A DNA stretch of 64,000 bases from VXNE01 sp963664635 (GTDB taxonomy: Bacteria > Pseudomonadota > Gammaproteobacteria > Pseudomonadales > Azotimanducaceae), in contig OY761542.1 of the NCBI GenBank assembly GCA_963664635.1, forward strand, positions 4,154,001-4,218,000, in the 5' to 3' direction. Position 1 is the stretch's first letter, and each line of letters begins with the position of its first letter. Below are positions 52,522 through 59,947 of the stretch, in pieces. A program made the translations under genes and the position numbers. The notes beneath the pieces were generated by a model that was not told the DNA's origin, made no database searches, and saw nothing but the letters and a program-made list of their open reading frames with translations.

Positions 52522-53618
52522 CAGGCGGCCTCCCGGCGGAACTGGGGCATCACTTCCGCCGCGAACAGGCGCAGGCTCGCGAGCACTTTCTCCTGCGGGA
52601 TCATCTCCATCGCGTTCAGCAGGAAGTTCACCTGGTCCACGCCGAGGGACTCCCACTCCTTCATGACGCGCACGAGCTGGTGCGGGTCGCCGATCGCCAT
52701 GCCCTCCGGGATGCCGGCCCGGGCACCGGGGTTGTCCTCTTTCGCCCGCGAACCACGGCGGCCCGGAGCGAGGTTGGCGAGGAGGCCATACGCGCGCGTC
52801 GGATAGGCCTCGCGGGTGAAGAGCAGGTGTGCGTTCGCGACGTTGAACGCGCCGAGCATCCGCACGCCGAGCCGCGCCGCCGCGTCGATGTCGGGGTCGC
52901 AGTAGAGGAAGTTGAGGGTCGCCACCTGGTCGTTGACGAGCCCGCCCACCGGCTCGCAGTTGCGGATGCGGCGGCGGTACTCGGTGAGCCGCCGCTCCTG
53001 CTCCTCGAAGCTCGCCGTCGCGACCCCGAGCGCACCGAGGCCGCGTTCCGCGGCGTCCAGTTCCGTTCCGGGCGACGTGACCGTGACCCACATCGGGGGA
53101 TGCGGATCCTGCACCGGCTTTGGCAGCACCGCCCGCTCCGGCATCGAGAAACACACGCCGTCGTGCGCGAAGCGCTCCTGCATCCACATCCCGGGAATGG
53201 TGCGCACGAACTCGTCCCAGGTCTTCTTGGTGGTGTCCGGGTCCGCCTCGAAGCCGGCGAGTTCCGTCCAGGTCGACGAGCGCGCCGTGCCGAACTCGAG
53301 CCGCCCGCCGGACAGGATGTCCAGCACCGCCGCCCGCTCCGCCACCCGGATCGGGTGGTTCATCTCGGGCACGCACACCACCGCCCCGTGGCCGACGCGG
53401 ATGCGCGACGTGCACATTGCGGCGGCGGTCAGAAAGAGTTCCGGCGCCGAGCAGTGGGAGTACTCCTCCAGGAAGTGGTGCTCCACCGCCCAGACCGTGT
53501 CGAAGCCGACCTCGTCCGCCACCCGGATCTGCTCCAGGGCGTTGTCGTAGACGGTTTTCTCGATCCCGCCGCCGAACGGCCGCGGGACCGAGAGTTCGTA
53601 GAAAATGCCGAATTTCAC
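52521..53618 (-). CDS. LLM-class flavin-dependent oxidoreductase (luciferase alpha-like)
   Basis: 365 residues from GTG 53618, which overlaps the MFS stop as GTGA. The start MKFGIFYELSVPRPF, VWAVEHHFLEEYSHCSAPE, SRIRVGHGAVVCVPEMNHPIR and ILSGGRLEFGTARSS are standard for the bacterial luciferase-like group that commonly uses FMNH2 and oxygen. The protein is somewhat longer than the F420-type relatives at 34318 and 48660. It forms a translationally coupled trio: MFS carrier, this enzyme, and the lysine-free decarboxylase-like protein, suggesting uptake or export plus oxidation of one compound. Confidence 0.88.
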   Translation of the reverse strand: MKFGIFYELSVPRPFGGGIEKTVYDNALEQIRVADEVGFDTVWAVEHHFLEEYSHCSAPELFLTAAAMCTSRIRVGHGAVVCVPEMNHPIRVAERAAVLDILSGGRLEFGTARSSTWTELAGFEADPDTTKKTWDEFVRTIPGMWMQERFAHDGVCFSMPERAVLPKPVQDPHPPMWVTVTSPGTELDAAERGLGALGVATASFEEQERRLTEYRRRIRNCEPVGGLVNDQVATLNFLYCDPDIDAAARLGVRMLGAFNVANAHLLFTREAYPTRAYGLLANLAPGRRGSRAKEDNPGARAGIPEGMAIGDPHQLVRVMKEWESLGVDQVNFLLNAMEMIPQEKVLASLRLFAAEVMPQFRREAA

Positions 53619-54925
53619 GCCATCGATCTCCCCTGTTCCACGCGCTCCGCCGTCCCACCGGGCGGCGCCCCGCCCGGGCGCGCGTCGTCCCGGGCATGTC
53701 CCGTATCGATTTTCCGCAACTCCGGGAACAGCGTGCCCAACAGCACCATGCTCACCACCAGCAGGACGGCGCTCCCCAGGATCGCCACCTCGATGCCCAC
53801 GTACTCCGCCGCGGCGCTGATCGGGATCAGCCCGAGGGGCGAGAGGCCATGGGTCATCATCATGATCGCCATCACCCGGCCGCGGATCTCCGGTTGCACG
53901 GCGAGCTGCACGATGCTCATGTTGAGGGACCCCATGAGCGAGCCGGCCAGCCCCACGAAGGCGCCGACCAGCATCGCCGCGAACAGCGACTCGGACAGCG
54001 CGAACGCCGCGAGAAAGATGCCCCACACGTAGGTCGCCGCGAACATCACCCGGCCCTTCCCGCGCATGTCGCCGAGCCGGGCGAGCAACAGCGAACCGGA
54101 CAGCGCCCCGACGCCCATCGCCGCCATGAGCAGGCCGAGGTGGTCGGGGCCTCCGCCGATGACGTCCGCGTTGAAGGCCGGCATCAGGAACGTGGGCACG
54201 AAGCCGAAGGTCATGGGCACGAGACCCACCAGCAGCAGTCCGAGCACCACGCGCTCGGTCTTCATGTACTGGAACCCCTCCCGCAGGTCCGCACCCACGG
54301 TGGTGTTGCCCGTGCGCGTCGGGTCGCCGCGATAGCGGAGCAGGGCCGTGCAGAGGACGGACACGAGGGACAGTCCCGCGATCACGTAGAACACGAGCCC
54401 CACGCCGGCCGTCGAGGTCGTGTCGCCCGCCGCGAACAGGGCGATGAGTCCACCCGCCAGCGCGGGCCCGAGGATGCGCGACAGGTTGAACGTCGAACTC
54501 TGCAGCGCCATCGCGTTCACGACGCGTTCGCGGCCGACGATCTCCGGCGCCACCGAGAAGCGCGCCGGCATGCTGATGGAGAGCACCGTGCCGTTGAACA
54601 GGCCGAACCAGATGAAGTGCCAGAACGTGACGTCGCCCAGGTACACGATGGTTGCGAGCAACGCCGTCGCGGCCGTGTTGAGAAGCTGCGACACGACCAT
54701 GATGGATTTCTTGCGCATCCGGTCCGCGATGAGGCCGCCGGCGAGCGAGAACAGGAACGACGGCAGCATGAACGACAGCATCACCCACGTCAGGGCGAGG
54801 GGCGAGCTGGTCATGTCGTAGATCAGCCACCCGCGGGCCACCATCTGCATCTGCATCGCGAAGGAGGCGGCCAGGCTCGACAGCCAGAGGAAGCGGAAAT
54901 CGCGGATCGCGAGGGACGAGAACAT
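53615..54925 (-). CDS. Major facilitator superfamily transporter (DHA3/enterobactin-exporter-like)
   Basis: 436 residues from ATG 54925, preceded by AAAGGCGG; an in-frame ATG at 55033 would add a 36-residue Pro/Gly-rich tail of doubtful reality. The sequence starts MFSSLAIRDFRFLWLSSLAASFAMQ, usual for this MFS subfamily, and shows about twelve hydrophobic segments, with the loop motif GLIADRMRKKSIM between helices 2 and 3. The substrate is unknown, but export is the common activity. It is first in a coupled run with the flavin oxidoreductase. A MITE-like element lies 230-470 bases upstream. Confidence 0.87.
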   Translation of the reverse strand: MFSSLAIRDFRFLWLSSLAASFAMQMQMVARGWLIYDMTSSPLALTWVMLSFMLPSFLFSLAGGLIADRMRKKSIMVVSQLLNTAATALLATIVYLGDVTFWHFIWFGLFNGTVLSISMPARFSVAPEIVGRERVVNAMALQSSTFNLSRILGPALAGGLIALFAAGDTTSTAGVGLVFYVIAGLSLVSVLCTALLRYRGDPTRTGNTTVGADLREGFQYMKTERVVLGLLLVGLVPMTFGFVPTFLMPAFNADVIGGGPDHLGLLMAAMGVGALSGSLLLARLGDMRGKGRVMFAATYVWGIFLAAFALSESLFAAMLVGAFVGLAGSLMGSLNMSIVQLAVQPEIRGRVMAIMMMTHGLSPLGLIPISAAAEYVGIEVAILGSAVLLVVSMVLLGTLFPELRKIDTGHARDDARPGGAPPGGTAERVEQGRSMA

Positions 54926-55157
54926 GCCGCCTTTCGACGACAGAGGCGACCACGGAGGCGACAGCCCCCCGGCGGCCAGCGGGGCCGCCCGCAAGGGCGC
55001 GGTTCCCGGATGACTGTCGGCGCCTCGGGGCATCGCGGGAGGGGGGGCGGGGGAAACGCCAATTGTAACAGGTCGGCCTACCCTGGCAGCCAGGCCGGCT
55101 CGGCGCCTGAGCCCGCCACCGGGCCGCACACCGCCCACCGGCGAGGCGGGCGGCTAG

Positions 55158-55399
55158 CCCGCATTTCTCACCACGTCGCTTGTGCCAGGATGACGGGTCA
55201 TTGGTTCTGCGGGGTTTTTTGGTCCATCACGGCTTCGTTGACCGCCCGCGGACTGCGCTGGCCGCGCCCTCGCGGGTCTCCTGGCCCTGTGCGCGCACAT
55301 GCTCCCTCAAACGTAGGCCCCGCTATGCTCTCGGTCGCGAGCACGCGCACAGGACCAGGATCCTCCGCGATCATCGCGGCCCGTGGTGAGAAATGCGGG
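55158..55399. mobile_element. MITE-like element, 242 bp, 18-bp perfect terminal inverted repeats
   Basis: CCCGCATTTCTCACCACG at 55158-55175 is exactly inverted at 55382-55399, and each end is flanked by CTAG (55154-55157 and 55400-55403), which looks like a 4-base target duplication. The interior has no credible gene. It is too short for a transposase, so it would need one supplied in trans; the family is not assigned here, although a 4-base duplication would fit IS1380-type ends. The element fills most of the gap between the MFS gene and the amidohydrolase. The rest of that gap (54926-55153) shows only GC-rich sequence. Confidence 0.85.
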
Positions 55400-55406
55400 C
55401 TAGGCG

Positions 55407-56642
55407 TCACGCCACGTGCAGCGCGGCCACGTCCGGCTGGCCGAGATACCGCTCCGGCACCGGGAAGCGGAACACCCGGGCCGCGTTCAGGCCCAGGATC
55501 TTCGCGCGCTCGGCGTCCGTGAGCTGCGCCATCGTGCGCTCGATCGCCGCCGCGGAGTGCGGCCAGGTGCCCTCGTGATGGGGATAGTCGTTCGCCCACA
55601 TGAAGTTGTCGACGAGCCGATGCTCCCGGGCGACATCGAGGCCCGCCTTGTCCTCCTGGAACGTCGCGAAGCCGTGCTGCCGGAAGTAGTCGCTGGGCAG
55701 CATGTCGAGCTTCGGGCGCACGAACATGTGGTGCTTGAGGTAGGCCTCGTCCATCGCCTGGATCGCCCAGGCCACCCAGCCGATCCCGGCTTCGACGCTG
55801 CCGAAACGCAGCCCCGGGAACTTCGCGAGCACGCCGGACGCACAGAGGTTCGCGAGGGGCTCCATGGTCGGGGCCAGCGAGTGCACGGCATAGTTGATGA
55901 CGGCGCCGCCGTTGCCGCGCGAGGTGCGCGGGTCGCGCCCGGTGGACACGTGGAAGGTGATCGGCAGGTCGACTTCCTCGATCGCCGACCACAGCGGGTC
56001 GAACTCCGGCAGGTTGTAGTTGAGCGCCGCATGGTCGGGCGCGCCCCACACGGGCTTGCAGGGCAGCGAGATGCCCCGGAACCCGAGGGCCGCGCAGCGC
56101 TCGATCTCGGCGATCGCGGCGTCCATGTCCGCCGGGGCCACGCACGCCATCGGCGACAGGCGGTCGTTGTAGTCGCCGAACGTCTCCCACGCCCAGTCGT
56201 TGTAGACGCGGCACATCGCCTGGCTGAAGACCGGGTCCGGCGTCGCCCAGATGGTGAGGCCCTTGTTCGGGAACAGGACCTCCGCGTCCACGCCGTCGAG
56301 CGCGAGGTCGGCGACGCGCTCCTCCGGGGTCTTGCCGGCGCCGTTGCGCAGGCCGTCCTCGCCGTTGAACTCGACGTTGCGCAGGCGTACCGGCCGGAAG
56401 CCCTCGGTCTTCTGGTACTGCTTGCCGTCCACCCCGGTGGTCATGGAAGGCAGCCGGTCGCGGAACCTGCGGTCGATGCGCGTCGCCCACAGGTCGCCGG
56501 GCTCCTGTACGTGACCGTCCGTGGAGACGATGAAGTACTTGTCGGGATCGTCCGCCCGCGCGGTGCGGGGCCACCCTTCCGCGCCGGGAGAGTCGAGCCG
56601 CCAGACGTTGTTCTCGTCCGGCGCGGGAACCGTGTCGGTCAT
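55407..56642 (-). CDS. ACMSD-type amidohydrolase (amidohydrolase 2 family)
   Basis: 411 residues from ATG 56642 with AGGTGG upstream. The N-terminal YFIVSTDGHVQEPGDLW has the family's first metal site, ITFHVSTG the central His, and MWANDYPHHEGTWPHS the final Asp-Pro-His signature. These enzymes are TIM-barrel decarboxylases or hydrolases using one metal. It is related to, but clearly different from, the protein at 49642. Its stop lies only four bases from the MITE target duplication, so the insertion landed at the very end of this transcript. No partner gene is coupled to it. Confidence 0.88.
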   Translation of the reverse strand: MTDTVPAPDENNVWRLDSPGAEGWPRTARADDPDKYFIVSTDGHVQEPGDLWATRIDRRFRDRLPSMTTGVDGKQYQKTEGFRPVRLRNVEFNGEDGLRNGAGKTPEERVADLALDGVDAEVLFPNKGLTIWATPDPVFSQAMCRVYNDWAWETFGDYNDRLSPMACVAPADMDAAIAEIERCAALGFRGISLPCKPVWGAPDHAALNYNLPEFDPLWSAIEEVDLPITFHVSTGRDPRTSRGNGGAVINYAVHSLAPTMEPLANLCASGVLAKFPGLRFGSVEAGIGWVAWAIQAMDEAYLKHHMFVRPKLDMLPSDYFRQHGFATFQEDKAGLDVAREHRLVDNFMWANDYPHHEGTWPHSAAAIERTMAQLTDAERAKILGLNAARVFRFPVPERYLGQPDVAALHVA

Positions 56643-56680
56643 GTCATCCCACCTGTCAATACCCGTTTCCGCCACATGTT

Positions 56681-56773
56681 ATGGCAACCCCGCGGCCGGC
56701 TCACCTGTACCGGATCGACAAGCGCCGGCACGAAGAGATCCTGCGGGCGCTCGAGGCGCGGCGGGCTTCGTAG
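56681..56773 (+). other. Possible 30-codon gene remnant
   Basis: ATG at 56681 opens a short frame, MATPRPAHLYRIDKRRHEE then ILRALEARRAS and a TAG stop. It has normal charged-helix composition and looks like the C-terminal tail of a lost gene rather than random sequence, but no family is recognised and no ribosome site is visible. It lies between the two minus-strand genes, and the repeat hairpin at 56774 follows immediately. Confidence 0.25.
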
Positions 56774-56794
56774 GGGCGGCCCTTGTGGTCGCCC
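56774..56794. repeat. Dispersed hairpin repeat
   Basis: GGGCGGCC, loop CTTGT, GGTCGCCC: an 8-base stem with one G-T pair, of the same type as 49610-49630. It lies 48 bases downstream of the stop of the minus-strand SCP2-like gene and may define the transcript end. Confidence 0.5.
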
Positions 56795-56841
56795 GTCCGT
56801 GCCTCACACGAGCCCCCAACGGGACGCCAGGGCCCCGTCTC

Positions 56842-57276
56842 CTACGCCGTTCTCCGGGCCAGGACGTCGTGGAGGCCGGCGAGAAACGGAGTCGCGTCCA
56901 TGGCGCCCGCGGCGCCCTCCCGCTTCATCCTGCCCGCGGCCGTCGCCTCCTCGACGACCCGCTGCGCCTCGGCGGCTCCTTCGGGGTTTCCGTCGAAGAC
57001 CATGCGGGCCAGGGGCACGACCGTGGCGTAGTCCGCTATGACGGTGGAGTCGGCGTCGGAGATCACGCCATGACCCACTTCCACTTCCCCGCCGGTGATG
57101 CGAAAATACCAGCCCGTGATGCCGCCCGCTTCCGTGGCGACGTCATCGGGTGCATCCGTAAACTTTTCGCAAAAGGCCGTCTCTATGCCGCTGAGGTCAT
57201 GTTCAGCGCACTGTGATTCTATGTAGTCCCGGGCAACACCGACCCACGCGGCACTGCAGAAAGGGTACTTTTCCAT
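56842..57276 (-). CDS. Small SCP2-like protein, homologous to the N-terminal domain of the PhyH protein at 23957
   Basis: 144 residues from ATG 57276 with GGGGAG nine bases upstream. It has no recognised catalytic motif. The order of features, an early helix with ARDYIESQCAE, a strand GWYFRITGGEVEVG, an acidic DADSTVIADYATVV loop, and an end FLAGLHDVLARRT, matches the first ~150 residues of the 428-residue dioxygenase at 23957-25243. The strand-loop pattern resembles sterol-carrier-protein-2-type lipid-binding domains. It diverges from the TetR gene across 52 bases and is the likely target of that regulator. Confidence 0.65.
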   Translation of the reverse strand: MEKYPFCSAAWVGVARDYIESQCAEHDLSGIETAFCEKFTDAPDDVATEAGGITGWYFRITGGEVEVGHGVISDADSTVIADYATVVPLARMVFDGNPEGAAEAQRVVEEATAAGRMKREGAAGAMDATPFLAGLHDVLARRTA

Positions 57277-57328
57277 CAGTTCGATCTCCCCACACAAGCC
57301 TCTACTTCAACACCAGAACCAGTTTACT

Positions 57329-58003
57329 ATGCCTGTACAACAAGCCATGCAAGTCCAGTATCCACTGCGTGAGCGCCGCAAGCAGCGCACACGGGCCGCA
57401 TTGATCGACGCAGCCATCGGACTCTTCTCGACCAAAGGCTACGACGACACGACGCTCGAGGAAGTCGCCGACCACGCCGGTCTGCACGTGCAGACCCTGT
57501 ACCGGCACTTCCCGTCGAAACCGGAACTCGCGATCGCCGTCGATCGCCGCCAGATCGAGGCCTTCCGCGAGGCGATCGAGGACCCGGAGCGGGACAGCAC
57601 CACATTCCAGTTCTGGCGCGAGCAGATCGTCCGCAACACCACACAGTTGCAGAGCGAGGCCGGCGGACTCTCGAACTTCCGCGCCCTCCTGCGCGAACAG
57701 CACCGCTCGCCGTCCATCGCGCTGCGGCTGCATACGTTGAACGACGAATACGAGAATCTGCTCACGGCATCTCTGGCCGGTGATTTCGGCGTGGACCCGG
57801 AAAGTGACCGCCTGCCGCGCCTGGTCGCCTGCATGCTGGTCGCCGGCAACCGTCACGTCGCCAACCGATGGGCGGAGGATGGGGCCTTCGGCCTCGCCGA
57901 CGAAGCCGTCGCGGTGGCCAACCAGGTGGAAAGCCTGTTCGAGCACCACGTCGTCCGTTCCGCGGATTCCGGCGAGATCCGGTCGAGCGCGGCCAACGGC
58001 TAG
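57329..58003 (+). CDS. TetR family transcriptional regulator
   Basis: 224 residues. The N-terminal helix-turn-helix is typical: RTRAALIDAAIGLFSTKGYDD, then TLEEVADHAGLHVQTLYRHFPSKPEL. The C-terminal ligand-binding half is variable, as usual. The gene starts 52 bases from the divergent SCP2-like gene; the shared interval probably holds overlapping promoters and its own operator, though I see no clear palindrome there. A second possible target is the run of genes downstream that begins with DUF924. The effector is unknown, perhaps a lipid-like compound. Confidence 0.9.
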   Translation: MPVQQAMQVQYPLRERRKQRTRAALIDAAIGLFSTKGYDDTTLEEVADHAGLHVQTLYRHFPSKPELAIAVDRRQIEAFREAIEDPERDSTTFQFWREQIVRNTTQLQSEAGGLSNFRALLREQHRSPSIALRLHTLNDEYENLLTASLAGDFGVDPESDRLPRLVACMLVAGNRHVANRWAEDGAFGLADEAVAVANQVESLFEHHVVRSADSGEIRSSAANG

Positions 58004-58065
58004 GCGCGTCGCCTGGCGGCGACGCGATCGAGTTGCTCCGCAACTCGGAGGCGCTGTTCGTAAAC

Positions 58066-58791
58066 TTGGCTCATGTCCACTCGAAGGCTGCTCAAGGACT
58101 CCAGCAGCAGCACGGCGCGCGAGGTCTCCCGGCCCTGACCGAGAGAGCCGTCACCGACGGCGTTTCGCCGTCGGACGTCCTGGGCTTCTGGTTCGAGGAA
58201 TCCTGGAGCGATCCAGCGGAGGCGCACGCGCGTTCGGAGTTCTGGTACGGCGCGGGCGAAGCGCTCGACGAGACCATCACGACGCGTTTCGGGCCAGCGT
58301 TGCACGATGCGGCGACGGGGCGGCTCCGGGATTGGCTCCGGGACTGGGAAGCGACGCCGGAAGGCGCCCTCGCCATCGTCATACTGCTCGACCAGTTCTC
58401 CCGGCACTGCCACCGAGACACCGCGGCCGCTTTCGCAAACGACACGGCGGCCCTGGCCGCCGCCAAGCGCGCCATCGCCGCGGGCCTCGACCGGCGCCTC
58501 CCTCCCCCCGGGCAGGTGTTCCTGCTGCATCCGTTCCACCACAGCGAGTCGCTCGTGGAGCAGGAACGCTACGTCGATGCCATAGACCGGCTGGTGCGCT
58601 CGGTCCCGCCGGCCTGGCGCCCATTCGCGGAGAGCTTCGTGCGCTACGCCGTCCACCATCGGGACGTCGTCGCGCGGTTCGGCCGCTTCCCCCACCGCAA
58701 CGCAACCCTCGACCGCCCGAACACGCCCGCCGAGGAGGACTATCTCGCCCGGACGGGCGGCGGTCCGGTCTGGAAGCCCGCCGTCGATTGA
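58066..58791 (+). CDS. DUF924 family protein
   Basis: The recognisable protein runs from SPSDVLGFWFEESW to the stop, about 205 residues, the usual DUF924 length. Conserved blocks are AIVILLDQFSRHCHRDTAAAFANDTAALAAAKRA, VFLLHPFHHSESLVEQE and FGRFPHRNATL. No ATG or GTG lies in frame just before the conserved part; TTG 58066 and CTG 58135 are the candidates, so the start given is a guess. DUF924 proteins are all-helical with conserved His, Arg and Asp residues; their function is not established. It begins a run toward the carboxylase gene. Confidence 0.75.
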   Translation: MAHVHSKAAQGLQQQHGARGLPALTERAVTDGVSPSDVLGFWFEESWSDPAEAHARSEFWYGAGEALDETITTRFGPALHDAATGRLRDWLRDWEATPEGALAIVILLDQFSRHCHRDTAAAFANDTAALAAAKRAIAAGLDRRLPPPGQVFLLHPFHHSESLVEQERYVDAIDRLVRSVPPAWRPFAESFVRYAVHHRDVVARFGRFPHRNATLDRPNTPAEEDYLARTGGGPVWKPAVD

Positions 58792-58886
58792 GCCCGCCGG
58801 CGCGTCCGGATGCCCATTTCGTGTATCTTCTCCATGACCCGTGGGACAGCAGGAGGTGCGCGGGTCGAGCAGCCGCGGAGCGACAG

Positions 58887-59288
58887 ATGCTCTGGGTCGT
58901 CGACAAGAAGGTGATCCGGCACACGATCGATGCCGGTACCGCGCTGGTGGAGGTGCCGATCCGGATCCGCTTCGAGTATTGCCTGCGCGACGAGCGGTTC
59001 GTCGAGGGCACGCTCAAGCGGGACGTCCTCTACAACCGGCCCGAGTTGCTGCGTCGGTTCCCGCGGTTGCAGGAGAGCGCGCTCGATGCCGAAATCGAAG
59101 GGGTGGTCGACCGGACCATCGTCGAACACCTGATGTTCGCCGGGTACGCGGCGGGCGACGTGCGGCTGTTCGCGAGCGATGCGGACGACGAGGTAGGCGG
59201 CAAGGGGTCCAGGCACGCGGAGGACACACCCGTTCCGGAGATCATCATGCCGCGCAGGAGCATGCCGCGCGGGAGAAGGGAGGACTGA
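58887..59288 (+). CDS. Unrecognised 133-residue protein
   Basis: From ATG 58887, with GGAG seven bases upstream; the stop shares one base with the methyltransferase start (TGATG). The first part is rich in beta-type strands (MLWVVDKKVIRHTI, TALVEVPIRIRFEYCL), followed by charged helices (RPELLRRFPRLQESALDAEIEGVVDRTIVEHLM) and a polar, Arg-rich tail. No signal peptide, membrane helix or metal motif is visible. I do not recognise a family. The conserved-looking start and tight coupling argue that it is a real gene working with the methyltransferase or the carboxylase. Confidence 0.65.
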   Translation: MLWVVDKKVIRHTIDAGTALVEVPIRIRFEYCLRDERFVEGTLKRDVLYNRPELLRRFPRLQESALDAEIEGVVDRTIVEHLMFAGYAAGDVRLFASDADDEVGGKGSRHAEDTPVPEIIMPRRSMPRGRRED

Positions 59289-59947
59289 TGGGGCTCTATG
59301 CGAGATACGTGCTGCCAAGGCTGATCGACATGGCCTGCGCGCAGGAACCCATGGCGAAGGTGCGGGCGGCCTACGTGTCCCGCGCCCGCGGCCGGGTACT
59401 CGAGATCGGTTTCGGGACCGGCCACAACCTGGCCCACTATTCCACGCGAGAGTCCACGGCAGAGTCCACGGGAGCGCCCAAGGGAGAGGACGCTCCGGTG
59501 TCGCTGTTCGCCCTGGAGCCCGCCACCGACATCGTCGAGCGCGCCCGCGAACGCCTCGCCTCGGCGACGTTTCCCGTCGAGGTCTCGAACGCCTCCGCCG
59601 AGGACATTCCCGTCGAGGACGGCACGTTCGACACCGTCGTCTCGACCTGGACCCTGTGTTCCGTCCCCAACGTCTACCGCTGCCTGGCCGAACTGCGGCG
59701 CGTCCTGAAACCCCGGGGCCGGTTGATCTTCGCCGAACACGGCGCGAGCCCCGAGCCGGCCATCCATCGTTGGCAGCGCCGCATCGAGCCCGCCTGGAAA
59801 GTGATCGGCGGCGGCTGCCACCTGTCCCGCGGCGCCGACATCCTCATCGCCAACGCGGGGTTCCGCATCGACGAACTCAAGACCGGCTACCTGCCCGGTC
59901 CCAAACTGGCGACATTCACCTATCGAGGCGTGGCCGCGCCGCGGTGA
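59288..59947 (+). CDS. Class I SAM-dependent methyltransferase (UbiE/METTL7-like)
   Basis: 219 residues from ATG 59288 with GGGAGGA upstream. The SAM motif I is VLEIGFGTGHNL; LEPATDIVERARERL follows, then AEDIPVEDGTFDTVVSTWTLCSV and LKPRGRLIFAEHG, as in small lipid- or thiol-methylating enzymes. Between motif I and the next strand there is an unusual Ser/Thr/Glu-rich insert of about 18 residues (starting STREST) that arises partly from a short DNA repeat. The stop overlaps the carboxylase start as GTGA. The substrate is unknown. Confidence 0.87.
   Translation: MGLYARYVLPRLIDMACAQEPMAKVRAAYVSRARGRVLEIGFGTGHNLAHYSTRESTAESTGAPKGEDAPVSLFALEPATDIVERARERLASATFPVEVSNASAEDIPVEDGTFDTVVSTWTLCSVPNVYRCLAELRRVLKPRGRLIFAEHGASPEPAIHRWQRRIEPAWKVIGGGCHLSRGADILIANAGFRIDELKTGYLPGPKLATFTYRGVAAPR

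Noticed and set aside
53615..55138. Long N-terminal extension of the MFS carrier (start 55138 or 55033)
   Set aside because: The added residues are Pro/Gly/Arg-rich, lack a ribosome site, and are not expected in the family; ATG 54925 has AAAGGCGG and starts at a normal first helix.
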